Of a DNA stretch of 31,472 nt, positions 23,308 to 31,472 are shown piece after piece (the first letter of the stretch is position 1; the number at the start of each line of letters is the position of its first letter). The notes beneath the pieces are model-generated. The model worked only from the letters and a program-made list of their open reading frames with translations, had not been told where the DNA came from and did no database searches. The DNA is from JBLHKE01 sp047619485. GTDB lineage: Bacteria > Verrucomicrobiota > Verrucomicrobiia > Verrucomicrobiales > DEV007. Position numbers and translations under genes: made by a program. The DNA lies in NCBI GenBank assembly GCA_047619485.1, contig JBLHKE010000008.1, positions 1 through 31,472 on the forward strand, in the 5' to 3' direction.

Positions 23308-25901
23308 CCTCTGGTTTGGAAGAGTGGGCTCTGGACGAGTTCGTGGATGAGGGTGCGGATGCCGCCTCCTTTGGCTTCGGTGCGGTCGACTAGAGCGGTG
23401 ATCGCGGCGCGGTCGCTGAAGCCGAGCGGTCGACCTGCAGCGTAGGTGGCTAGCTGTTGGGCTAGGTTTTTTAAGAGGGCGCTCTGATCGGCGGCGATGA
23501 GATCCTTGAACTCGTCAACTCCAGAAAATTTGCGGCCATCGGGAAGTTCGCCACTCGCATCGACCTTTGGACCGAGTTTGAAACTGATGCCAATAAACGG
23601 GTCAATCGATCCGCGCTCGGCATTGTCCCCTTCCCCGATCGAGCGGTAGCGATCGCGGAATCCGCCGATCACGTCGAAGCTCTCGAGCGCAAACCCGGGT
23701 GGGTCCATTTTGACGTGGCAGCGTGCGCAACTTGGATCGGAACTGTGTTTTGCCAATTGCTCACGGATGGTGGTCGCGCCGCGCACGTCGGGTTCGATGG
23801 CTGGGAGGTTCGGCGGCGGTGGATCTGGTGGCGTGCCGAGGATGCGCTCCATGACGAAGGCACCGCGCGGCACCGGCGACGTGGTGGTGCCATTGGCGGT
23901 GATTTTTAGAATCGCGGCCTGGGTGAGGAAACCGCTGCGGCGGGGACTATCCGCTGGCAGGGCGACCCGACGGATTTGCGGTCCGGACACGCCGGGGATG
24001 CCGTAGTGCACGGCGAGTTTTTCATTTAACATCGCGAAATCTGATTTCACCAAATGCCTCGCGTCGAGGTTCTTGTCGAGCAGCTCGCGGAAGTAGGCGC
24101 GCGTCTCGGCTACCATCGAATCTTGCAAGTAGGAGCTGAATTCCGGGTAGAGTTTTCTATCAGGATCGGTCGCGGCGATGGTGCGCAGCTTCAGCCATTG
24201 GCCTAGGAAGTCCTCGATGAAGCGTTTCGATTTAGTGTCGCCAAGCATTCGCTCGATCTCTCCTTGAAGCGAGTCTCTGAGCTTGCCAGTTGCGGCTAGT
24301 TCGATTAGCCGGGCGTCGGGCATCGAGTTCCACAGGAAGTAAGAGAGCCGGCAGGCGAGCGCGTGCTGGTCGAGCTTGCCAGAAGGTTCGACGTGGTAGA
24401 GAAAATCGGGTGAGCACAGCCCGGCGCGGTACGCCCAGCGCATGGAGGTCTCGAAGCAATCGCCGGCTTTCAGGCGTTCATCGACTTTCGCGACGTATTG
24501 TTTGCGAACCGCCTCATCGACGGGTCGGCGGAATGCCTTTGGAAGGAACGTGGCGAGAAGCCGATCGGCATCCGCTAGCGGCTCGTCGCTGTGCACCGTC
24601 CACAGCCCTTGGTTCGGATCGGCGCGGTTTTGGCCGGCTCCGATCTGGCGGACTTTCTTGCGGCGTGGCGGTTTCGCTAGATCGTTGCCTTCGGCCAGAG
24701 GCAGGTCGCCGAACAAGAGTCGGTGCCCGCGTGGCGGCCACATTTCGTAAATTGGCCCTTCGACGTCGAGCCAGTCCACGGCGATCCCCGGCCCCGTAAA
24801 CGCCATCGCGCGGCCTTTGCGGTTGTAGTTTGCGGTGGGCGCCAGCGAAGCCGTGTTAAAACCGAAGATCTCGTTGTGGTTTAGCCACACGGTCAGTTCG
24901 TGTTCGGTCGGGCGCAGCGATGGCGCTTCGAAATAGTCGAGCACGTAACTCGGGTGCTGGCCACCTCGGCCATCTCCGGTCAGTTGCACGACCGAAAGGC
25001 GCGCGGCCTCGGTGCCGCGTGCGGGCAGGACTTTGCCTTTGTCCCAGCCGAAACTCCACACCGACCAGCGCACGCGATACATGCCGGAATCGGTGGTGAC
25101 ATGAGCCGCGAAGTAGGGGCTGAACGATTCGTCCTCGTGGCGGAAAAGCCCCACCGTGCTGCCGCGCTCGAAAGTTCCCATCGCCTCATGCGCGGCCTCG
25201 TCGATGTGACCTTGCTCACCGGCTGGCGGGAATTCTGGATCGGGCTTCATGTCGCGCAACAGCACGCCGTCGCCGTTGCCGAGAACATGCGCGACGAACC
25301 CACCACGTTGCGCGAGCGAAAGACGCTGTTTTTTCACCGTCGGTGGCTCCGGCTGGGTCGCGATGGCGAGATCGAGCGTGTGGTCTGCGGCCTCGATGTA
25401 CTTCGCTAGATTGACGTGTGAAATATCCAGCGCGTCCGCGTTTTTATCGAAGCCGTGCGCTGAACCGTCCGGCGGGAGTTCGCCCGACAGAGCGATGCCC
25501 GGCATTTCAAAAAGATCGCGCACCGTGTTTTCGTACTCAGCACGCGTGAGGCGGCGTAAGGCGGTCGAGCCGCCTTGGCGTTTCTTGTGTTCGCTGCTGA
25601 CCAGCGAGTCGCGCAGCCATTTCAAGACCACCGCCTTCTCTTCAGCTGGCGGCTGAGCTTTCTTCTTCGGCGGCATCTCGCCCGACTCGATCTTGTCGTG
25701 GACTTTGACCCAGTGGGCAAAATTTTCAGCATCCGAAAAATCGGTGCCCAGCGCGGTCAGATCGAGCCCTCCTTTCTTTTCGGAGGCATCGTGGCAATCG
25801 GAGCAGTGAGTATTGATGAACGCCCGGGAGGGAACCTCGGCCGCACTAGCAACCAGACAGCCAAAAACGAGAACTGCAAAAATGGTGAAGATAGGGGGCA
25901 T
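23304..25901 (-). CDS. DUF1592-type surface cytochrome-like protein
   Basis: 865 residues from ATG 25901, which opens with the signal peptide MPPIFTIFAVLVFGCLVASA; an earlier ATG (26000) would add 33 residues, bury the signal and overlap the divergent gene. PSCyt1 follows with CSDCH and SGEMPPKKK, then DUF1587 (LRRLTRAEYENTVRDLF). A long middle segment follows (VYLD-like sandwich, GIAVDWLDVEGPIYEMWPP). DUF1595 (LPKAFRRPVDEAVRKQYV), DUF1592 (LACRLSYFLWNSMPD), DUF1588 (RSGFLTQAAILKITANGTTT) with CARCH, and DUF1585 (GRKFSGVDEFKDL) complete it. It has the same domain set as the gene at 4061 but is a different paralogue: no DUF1552 neighbour, instead an HMA protein downstream. Covalent heme binding at the two CxxCH motifs is inferred. 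Confidence 0.93.
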   Translation of the reverse strand: MPPIFTIFAVLVFGCLVASAAEVPSRAFINTHCSDCHDASEKKGGLDLTALGTDFSDAENFAHWVKVHDKIESGEMPPKKKAQPPAEEKAVVLKWLRDSLVSSEHKKRQGGSTALRRLTRAEYENTVRDLFEMPGIALSGELPPDGSAHGFDKNADALDISHVNLAKYIEAADHTLDLAIATQPEPPTVKKQRLSLAQRGGFVAHVLGNGDGVLLRDMKPDPEFPPAGEQGHIDEAAHEAMGTFERGSTVGLFRHEDESFSPYFAAHVTTDSGMYRVRWSVWSFGWDKGKVLPARGTEAARLSVVQLTGDGRGGQHPSYVLDYFEAPSLRPTEHELTVWLNHNEIFGFNTASLAPTANYNRKGRAMAFTGPGIAVDWLDVEGPIYEMWPPRGHRLLFGDLPLAEGNDLAKPPRRKKVRQIGAGQNRADPNQGLWTVHSDEPLADADRLLATFLPKAFRRPVDEAVRKQYVAKVDERLKAGDCFETSMRWAYRAGLCSPDFLYHVEPSGKLDQHALACRLSYFLWNSMPDARLIELAATGKLRDSLQGEIERMLGDTKSKRFIEDFLGQWLKLRTIAATDPDRKLYPEFSSYLQDSMVAETRAYFRELLDKNLDARHLVKSDFAMLNEKLAVHYGIPGVSGPQIRRVALPADSPRRSGFLTQAAILKITANGTTTSPVPRGAFVMERILGTPPDPPPPNLPAIEPDVRGATTIREQLAKHSSDPSCARCHVKMDPPGFALESFDVIGGFRDRYRSIGEGDNAERGSIDPFIGISFKLGPKVDASGELPDGRKFSGVDEFKDLIAADQSALLKNLAQQLATYAAGRPLGFSDRAAITALVDRTEAKGGGIRTLIHELVQSPLFQTRG

Positions 25902-25959
25902 TGGATTGTGCTGATAATAGTTGGTTTTTCCGAGCTGGACACTAATATTGAATCTGCCC
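25902..25959. promoter_or_regulatory. Divergent control region between two cytochrome-like operons
   Basis: 58 AT-rich bases separate the two start codons. For the plus strand TTGGTT (25921-25926) and TAATAT (25943-25948), 16 bases apart, form a plausible promoter, giving a very short leader before ATG 25960. A minus-strand TATTAT lies close to the other start. A shared region suggests co-regulation. Confidence 0.4.
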
Positions 25960-28863
25960 ATGAGGCCATCTTTCTTCACGCTCCTGGTTCTTCCGATCAC
26001 TCTCGTCGCGGGAAGTGCTGCACTCGGGGGCGAACTATACTCGGAGGCAATTCTCGAAGATGGACCCGTGGCATATTATCGATTCGAGGACGGCGCGGCG
26101 CGCAATCTGTCCACGGCAAAGAACCCGGCGGCGGATGGGACTTTCTCCAAGACGGTCCAATTTACTAGCGGACAGAGAGGGTTCGCGGGCCGGGTGGCGA
26201 CTTTCGATGGAAAGGGCTATGTCGACATCCCCGACGGCGCCGCCTTCCACACTGGTGAGCTTTCTGTCGAATTCTGGTTTCGCAGCACGCAGCCGTTTGA
26301 TAAGAAATTCTGGCCCGCGAGTGCGACCTTGGTAAGCAAAGCCACCGAAGGATGGGGATCTGGCGATTGGACGATTGTTGGCGGCGGATTGAAGGGCAAT
26401 CAGAACGAGGGGCGCATCCTAGTCGGGGTCGGATCGACGGGAGATGGCGATATCGTGCTAGCATCTGGAACCGGACTGAATGACGGGCAGTTTCATCATG
26501 TCGTCTGGACACGCAACGCGGTCGGCCTCAATAAGCTCTACGTCGATGGCGTCATCAGTGGCTCCAAGAAAGACAAGGGCGGCAAGATCACCAACGAACG
26601 AGCGATTCAGCTCGGCGGCGATCAGTTCCTCTCGGGCGGGAGTTTTTTCAAAGGCGATATCGGCGGCTTTGCCTTCTACAAGCACACCCTGGCGGAGGAA
26701 CGGGTGCAAGCGCATTTTGCAGCGGGCAGTTTCGATCCACGCATTCCGCCCGCAGCTTCTCGGACGGTGGAGTTTGCTCGAGATATCAAACCGATCTTGC
26801 AGAAACACTGTTTCGAGTGCCACGGGATCGAGAAAGACAAGGGCGGCCTGTCATTTGCAACTCGTGCGCGCGCGATGGACGGCGGCGATGGCGGCAGGAT
26901 CATTGTTACTGGAAAGAGTGCCCTCAGCCCTATCATTGCGCGAATCGCGGCTTTGGATGAAGACAGCTCGATGCCACCCGAAGGAAAAGGCGAGCGATTG
27001 AGCGCGGAGCAGGTCGGGCTGGTTCGGGCGTGGATCGATCAGGGCGCAGAGTGGCCGGCGAGCGCGGACGAAATCGATCCGCGTGTCGCCAAAGCCGCCG
27101 ATCACTGGTCGTTCAAAGCCTTGAGCCGGCCGGCTCCGCCAAAAACCAATGACGCGGCTTGGATCACATCGCCACTCGACGCGTTCGTTCTTGAAAAGCT
27201 CGAAACAGCCAAGCTTCGTCCCACCGCGCCAGCGACAAAACAGGCGCTGTTGCGACGCGTCTCGTTCGACCTCACCGGTCTGCCGCCAACTCCCGAGGAA
27301 ATCAAATCGTTTGCCGAGGACACCCGACCGGAGGCCTATGCGGAACTCATCGATCGCTTGTTGGCATCGCGCGCTTACGGCGAGCGCTGGGCGCGGCATT
27401 GGCTGGATGTCGTGCGCTACGCGGACTCGGGTGGTTACGAGACCGACATCCTCTACGAGCAGGCCTGGCGCTACCGCGACTACGTCATTCGCAGCTTGAA
27501 CGAGGACAAACCCTACGACCTCTTTCTGATGGAGCAGGTCGCCGGCGACGAACTCTGGCCGGATCAGAGTGAGGCAATGCAAAATGCCGTAGCAGTCTGG
27601 ACGCTCGGACAGTGGCCGAACGCCTTCGACGATTTCCCCGAGAAGCTCGCCTACGTCCGGCGCACCGATCAGGTCGTGACCTTGAGCGAATCGATGCTCG
27701 GGCTCAGCGTCGGTTGTGCCAATTGCCACCAACACAAATACGACCCGATCAGCCAGCGCGACTACTTTGGTCTCGAAGCGATTTTTGCGGCCACCGAGAC
27801 CTGGGACAAGAACCGCAATCGCAAGCATTGGGCAAAGGGCGAGACCTCGAGCTATCGTATCCTGCGCCATCCGCCGACACCGGCGGAAGTTCGACTGCTG
27901 GCGCGTGGCGAACTCAACGAAGCGCGCGGAATCGTATCGCCAGCCTTGCCCGCGTTCCTCCCCGGCGGCGGGCGATTGCCTGATAGCGCGGATGAAAACA
28001 CCCAACGCCGCGCACGCTTGGCGCGCTGGTTGGTGTCGAAAGAGAACCCACTGACCGCACGCGTGATTGCCAACCGCGTCTGGCAGTGGCACTTCGGACG
28101 CGCCATCGCGGCGACGCCGAATGACCTGGGAATGGCGGGCTCACCGCCATCACATCCGCAGCTGTTGGATTGGCTGGCCTCCGAGTTGATCGAGAATGGA
28201 TGGAGCTTAAAAAAACTGCACCGTGTGATCTTACTATCTTCGACCTATCGGCAATCGGCACTACGTGAGACCACCGCGACCGCCACGGATCCGCAGAACA
28301 TCTTATTGGCGGGATTTCCACGGCGGCGACTGGAGGCGGAAGCGGTCTGGGACCACCTGCACGCGGCGGCTGGGACGCTCGACCGCAAGAGTTTCGGTGC
28401 GCCCTTCGTGCCGAAGTTGTCGCCTGAAGAAATGACCGGGATCTACGAGATCGGCAACAATCCACAGGGGAAATGGCCGGTGACCAAGGAGCAGAACCGA
28501 CGCGCAATTTACATCCTCAACCGCCGCTCGTTCCGATTCCCATTCTTCGAAGCCTTCGATCCGGCCAACAATGGCGCGAGCTGCCCGACCCGCCAGACGA
28601 CGACCGTCCCAGCGCAGGCGCTGACTTTATTAAACAACCACACCGCCAACGAGCAAGCGAAGGCAATGGCCGCGAGACTAATACGCGAGGCGGGCGATGA
28701 TCCGGAAAAACAGGTGCGCTACGCGTGGCTGCTGGCCTACAGCCGCGAGGTTAGCGACGCTGAACTTGGGCTCGCATTGAAGTTCATCGCCGAGTCGGAC
28801 ACCGCGCTGATCGGGTTCTGCCTGGGACTGATCAACACCACCGAGTTCATTTACACGAACTAA
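25960..28863 (+). CDS. LamG-PSCyt1-DUF1549-DUF1553 surface protein
   Basis: 967 residues from ATG 25960 with a signal peptide (MRPSFFTLLVLPITLVAGSA). Residues about 20-235 are a LamG/concanavalin-like domain (VAYYRFEDGAARN, GELSVEFWFRS, LNDGQFHHVVWTRN, LYVDGV). PSCyt1 follows with CFECH at about 285 and LDEDSSMPPEGKGERLS. DUF1549 (LLRRVSFDLTGLPPTPEEI, YGERWARHWLDVVRYADS) comes next, with a second motif CANCH at 586. DUF1553 (LTARVIANRVWQWHFGRAIA ... TTTVPAQALTLLNNHTANEQ) closes the protein. The LamG domain suggests polysaccharide or glycoprotein binding. The arrangement with a DUF1501 gene seven bases downstream is the standard PVC pair. Enzymatic activity is not established. The domain set differs from the DUF1592 type. 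Confidence 0.94.
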   Translation: MRPSFFTLLVLPITLVAGSAALGGELYSEAILEDGPVAYYRFEDGAARNLSTAKNPAADGTFSKTVQFTSGQRGFAGRVATFDGKGYVDIPDGAAFHTGELSVEFWFRSTQPFDKKFWPASATLVSKATEGWGSGDWTIVGGGLKGNQNEGRILVGVGSTGDGDIVLASGTGLNDGQFHHVVWTRNAVGLNKLYVDGVISGSKKDKGGKITNERAIQLGGDQFLSGGSFFKGDIGGFAFYKHTLAEERVQAHFAAGSFDPRIPPAASRTVEFARDIKPILQKHCFECHGIEKDKGGLSFATRARAMDGGDGGRIIVTGKSALSPIIARIAALDEDSSMPPEGKGERLSAEQVGLVRAWIDQGAEWPASADEIDPRVAKAADHWSFKALSRPAPPKTNDAAWITSPLDAFVLEKLETAKLRPTAPATKQALLRRVSFDLTGLPPTPEEIKSFAEDTRPEAYAELIDRLLASRAYGERWARHWLDVVRYADSGGYETDILYEQAWRYRDYVIRSLNEDKPYDLFLMEQVAGDELWPDQSEAMQNAVAVWTLGQWPNAFDDFPEKLAYVRRTDQVVTLSESMLGLSVGCANCHQHKYDPISQRDYFGLEAIFAATETWDKNRNRKHWAKGETSSYRILRHPPTPAEVRLLARGELNEARGIVSPALPAFLPGGGRLPDSADENTQRRARLARWLVSKENPLTARVIANRVWQWHFGRAIAATPNDLGMAGSPPSHPQLLDWLASELIENGWSLKKLHRVILLSSTYRQSALRETTATATDPQNILLAGFPRRRLEAEAVWDHLHAAAGTLDRKSFGAPFVPKLSPEEMTGIYEIGNNPQGKWPVTKEQNRRAIYILNRRSFRFPFFEAFDPANNGASCPTRQTTTVPAQALTLLNNHTANEQAKAMAARLIREAGDDPEKQVRYAWLLAYSREVSDAELGLALKFIAESDTALIGFCLGLINTTEFIYTN

Positions 28864-28870
28864 CTAACAG

Positions 28871-30259
28871 ATGCAGAATCGACCGCAGATCTCCCGACGT
28901 AAACTCCTCAGCAGAGCGGGCATGGGGATTGGCGCGCTCGCGTTGACAGACCTGCTTGGACGCGAATGCAAAGGAGCGGTGCATCATGCGCCGAAGGCCA
29001 CGGCGGTGATCTCGCTGTTCATGCATGGAGGACCGAGCCAGGTCGACACCTTCGACCCGAAACCACTACTGGCAAAATTCGCCGGGCAGACACTGCCGGA
29101 AAGCTACGGCAAACTCGAACTGCAGTTCACCAAGGCGAGCACCGCCAAAGTTCTCGCCAGCAAGCGGCAGTTCAGGAAGTGCGGCAAGTCCGGGATCGAG
29201 ATGTCGGATATTTTCCAACATCTGCCCAAGGTCGCTGACGAGCTGGCGGTGATTCGCAGTTGTCACCACAACCAGTTTAACCACTCCCCTGCCCTGTATC
29301 TGGCGCATTCCGGGAATCCGCTCATGGGGCACGCGAGCCTCGGGTCGTGGGCATCTTACGGCCTCGGCTCGGAGTCCGAGAACCTACCTGGCTACGTCGT
29401 GATGCGCGATGGCCCACTGAAGGCTGGCTCGACAACTTATGGAAATGGATTTCTACCCGCGATCCATCAAGCAACCGAATTGCGTTCGAGCGGTGCGCCA
29501 ATTTTGTACTTGGATCGGCCTGATGCGATCAGTCGAACCGAGCAGCGTCGCATTCTAGATTTTTCGCAACAACTCAACCGCGAGTTCCTCTCCCAGCAGC
29601 AAGAAGACAGCCACCTCGCGGCGCGGATCGAGGCCTACGAACTCGCTTACCGGATGCAATCGTCGGCACCCGAGGCGGTCGATTTGAGCCAGGAGCCGGA
29701 GAGCATGAAAGCGCTTTACGGGCTAGAAGACGGCGCCTCACGCCCCTTCGGCGAACAGTGCCTGAAGGCGCGGCGGCTGGTCGAGCGCGGGGTGCGTTTT
29801 GTGCAACTCTACCACGGCGGCGGCGGCGATGGCTGGGATACGCACGGCGGAAACGACTCCAAACACCTACGCAACGGCAAGCAGATCGACCAGCCCATCA
29901 CCGGCCTCATCACCGATCTCAAAGCACGCGGCCTGCTCGATTCGACGCTCGTCATCTGGGGCGGCGAGTTCGGCAGGACGCCGACCTCCGAAGCCTCCGA
30001 CGGCCGCGACCACAGCCCATACGGCTACTCGGTGTGGATGGCTGGCGGCGGAATCAAGGGCGGCACGGTCTACGGTTCGACCGATGATTTCGGTTTCCGC
30101 GCCGAGGAGAACCCGGTCCAAGTCAGAGATCTTCACGCGACGATCCTCCACCTGCTCGGCCTAAAGCACGACAAACTGACCTACTACTTCCAAGGTCTCC
30201 GGCAACGCCTGACGCAGATCGACGGGGAGAGTCGTATCATTCACGAGATCCTCGCTTAG
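28871..30259 (+). CDS. DUF1501 protein, Tat-exported
   Basis: 462 residues. The twin-arginine signal SRRKLLSRAGMGIGALALTD starts the protein. DUF1501 blocks are intact: AVISLFMHGGPSQVDTFDPK, IRSCHHNQFNHSPALYLAHS, LGSWASYGLGSESENLPGYV, GVRFVQLYHGGGGDGWDTHG, STLVIWGGEFGRTPTSE and GRDHSPYGYSVWMAGGGIKG. The Asp/His/Glu clusters match the alkaline-phosphatase/sulfatase-like fold of this family, although the reaction is unknown. It begins seven bases after the stop of the LamG/DUF1549/DUF1553 gene, so the two form an operon. Folded export by Tat fits a metal-binding protein. The stop is TAG at 30257-30259; the wreck on the opposite strand ends right there. Confidence 0.95.
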   Translation: MQNRPQISRRKLLSRAGMGIGALALTDLLGRECKGAVHHAPKATAVISLFMHGGPSQVDTFDPKPLLAKFAGQTLPESYGKLELQFTKASTAKVLASKRQFRKCGKSGIEMSDIFQHLPKVADELAVIRSCHHNQFNHSPALYLAHSGNPLMGHASLGSWASYGLGSESENLPGYVVMRDGPLKAGSTTYGNGFLPAIHQATELRSSGAPILYLDRPDAISRTEQRRILDFSQQLNREFLSQQQEDSHLAARIEAYELAYRMQSSAPEAVDLSQEPESMKALYGLEDGASRPFGEQCLKARRLVERGVRFVQLYHGGGGDGWDTHGGNDSKHLRNGKQIDQPITGLITDLKARGLLDSTLVIWGGEFGRTPTSEASDGRDHSPYGYSVWMAGGGIKGGTVYGSTDDFGFRAEENPVQVRDLHATILHLLGLKHDKLTYYFQGLRQRLTQIDGESRIIHEILA

Positions 30260-30261
30260 CG

Positions 30262-31313
30262 AATCACTTGGCAAATTGATCCCGGAACGGCGACGCGGAA
30301 AATTCTGCCGCGCTCCAGATCACCTATCGCCTGACCACCCACACCGGGGTCGTACTAGTCGGCGATGAACAACGATCCGTCCGGCGCAACGCAAACATCC
30401 GATGGCCGGAACCACTTGTTGCGTTCGCCCTTGAGGATATTGACGGTTTTGGCAGAGTAGCCGGCCCCCGTTGTTTTTAACGGATAGGCGCGGGTGACGT
30501 TCGGCCCGGCGTCGCAGTGAATCATTTGATTGCGGAACACATCGGGGAGCAGGGAGCCTTCGTAGATCGTGATTCCGGTAGGCGATCCCTGGCCGGTCTG
30601 GATGAGGTTCAGGACGACGCCCGGGTCGTTGAGGTGCCAGTGGCGATCAGGTAACTCCTTCTCCATGTTTGTCTGTTTGTCGCCCCAGCCCTTGCCGGTG
30701 AATTCGTCACGGTAGCCGTAGTTGCCGTACTCCATGACGAAGTTGATCCGCACCCCCTTGTTGCCATCGTCATCGTTATCGCGCTGCCAGACGGTGCCGA
30801 ACGAGTCCACACAAACTTCCCAGTTGTTGCGGAAATTCCAGTCGAGCGTCTCGACGTTCGCCCCGTCGAGGTCGCAGCGGAAGGCCATACCCTGCTGGTA
30901 CGGTCTGCGATCAGCCTTGACCTCGTTTCTGGCTTTGTCGGTGATAATTTTCCCCGACGCGTCCGCGAGTTGGCGGGAGGCATTGCCGAAGTTGAAGTAG
31001 AGCTTGCCGTCCGGGCCGAACGAGAAGGCATGGATGCCGTGATCGTGCTGGGTCCTACCAATTTTGGTGAACAGCGCCTCTTTCCCTATCCGATTTCAGG
31101 TCGCCGTTCTCGTCGGTCATGACCCAGACGTTGTCGCCTGCGGAGACGATCACCTTGTTACCGAGGACGCAGACCCCGTGCGCGGAATCGATGTCCCTGC
31201 CCTAGGCAGCCCGTCGATTCGTCGGCCACTCCATCGCCGTTGGTATCCTCCAAGACGAGGATGCGATTCCCCTCCTTAGGTTTCCCGTTGTGGCCGCGGT
31301 AAGTGATGACCTA
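30262..31313 (-). pseudogene. Decayed PVC-type membrane-bound dehydrogenase/heme-binding CxxCH protein gene
   Basis: The minus strand carries a recognisable middle part of this PVC propeller family, spread over three frames. It reads HNGKPKEGNRILVLEDTNGD and GVADEST. After a shift (about 31192-31218) it continues DIDSAHGVCVLGNKVIVSAG and DNVWVMTDENGDLKSD. After a second shift (about 31078-31092) it reads EALFTKIGRTQHDHGIHAFS, WNFRNNWEVCVDSFGT, RHWHLNDPGVV and FRPSDVCVAPDGSLFIAD. A TAG at 30357-30355 then replaces the Trp of the usual ADWYDPGVGG, and homology continues to GDLERGRIFRV. The N-terminus is cut at the repeat element near 31313. The C-terminal repeat and cytochrome parts are missing. 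Two frameshifts, one nonsense codon and two truncations make it non-functional. Confidence 0.85.
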
Positions 31314-31315
31314 GG

Positions 31316-31472
31316 AGCCTGTCGGACTTAGAGGATTCGAGCAAAACGTTTTAGAATTCCGATCCAGATCCGTCTGCTGGGGAGGATTTAAATGGATTTA
31401 ATGACGATTCAGCGGGCGGATCTGGGCGAGTTCTAAAATGATTCTTGCCGGAGCGGGTAAGTCCGACAGGCT
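31316..31472. mobile_element. Inverted-repeat (MITE-like or IS end) element reaching the right edge
   Basis: AGCCTGTCGGACTTA (31316-31330) is the exact reverse complement of the last 15 bases (31458-31472). Inner arms also pair: TTTTAGAA (31349-31356) with TTCTAAAA (31431-31438), and the 16 bases at 31364-31379 with 31410-31425 (two mismatches). ATTTAAAT lies between them. The 157 bp have no coding capacity. It cuts into the decayed dehydrogenase gene. The size and layout resemble the element at 14290-14444, but the ends differ (CCTGTCGG versus CTTGTCAG). A target duplication cannot be checked because the window ends at the repeat. Confidence 0.65.

Noticed and set aside
1..31472. CRISPR array, tRNA, rRNA, riboswitch or replication origin.
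   Set aside because: No regularly spaced repeats, cloverleaf-like sequences, rRNA motifs or clustered DnaA-type boxes were seen on reading both strands.

Overview
The window looks like chromosomal DNA from a PVC-superphylum bacterium, more likely Verrucomicrobiota than Planctomycetota. It is rich in secreted protein families typical of that group: DUF1592-type and DUF1549/DUF1553-type proteins with CxxCH heme-binding motifs, Tat-exported DUF1501 and DUF1552 proteins, DUF1080 and PQQ-like or lactonase beta-propellers. Phylum is inferred from gene families only; no rRNA, tRNA or housekeeping gene is present. UGA is used as an ordinary stop in several intact genes (for example 6470-6472 and 14237-14239).

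Layout. 1-1546 is decayed mobile DNA: a transposase gene entering from the left edge with one internal TAG, apparently inserted into an inverted, truncated relative, next to the C-terminal stub of a DUF1501 gene. 1742-14239 is a run of six plus-strand genes: thioredoxin-like protein with an in-frame UGA, SGNH-like hydrolase, DUF1592 cytochrome, DUF1552 protein, a 1706-residue multi-propeller protein and a conserved unknown. A 155-bp MITE-like element with a 5-bp target duplication lies at 14290-14444. Then come a minus-strand lactonase-type propeller (14452-15576), a PQQ-propeller gene broken by a Trp-to-UGA change (15739-16971) and two gene stubs joined back to back (17002-17394). A minus-strand pair follows, DUF1552 (18601-19866) translationally coupled to a second thioredoxin-like protein with an in-frame UGA (17435-18604). 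A divergent PQQ propeller (19922-21925), a HEPN/AbiU2-like gene (22039-22656) and a minus-strand DUF1592 cytochrome plus HMA-domain protein (22762-25901) come next. The plus-strand LamG/PSCyt/DUF1549/DUF1553 and DUF1501 pair (25960-30259) is followed by a decayed PVC-type dehydrogenase/cytochrome gene (30262-31313) and an inverted-repeat element ending exactly at the right edge.

Main result. The two thioredoxin-like genes each read as one uninterrupted frame if one UGA is translated. In both, the UGA sits in the redox-motif position after the first thioredoxin strand: Cys-UGA in one, UGA-Asn-Gly-Cys (UxxC) in the other. In both, a hairpin fitting the bacterial SECIS description lies 18-24 nt downstream. 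Both proteins carry a signal peptide and a long C-terminal domain, and both lie close to DUF1552 genes. I infer two exported selenoproteins working with the DUF1552/cytochrome system. The selenocysteine machinery is not in this window, so recoding is inferred.

Functionally, most intact products appear to be exported. The cytochrome-like proteins probably pass electrons or act on carbohydrates at the cell surface; their chemistry is not established. Several other genes are true wrecks (nonsense codons, frameshifts, truncations), so the UGA genes were weighed against simple decay.
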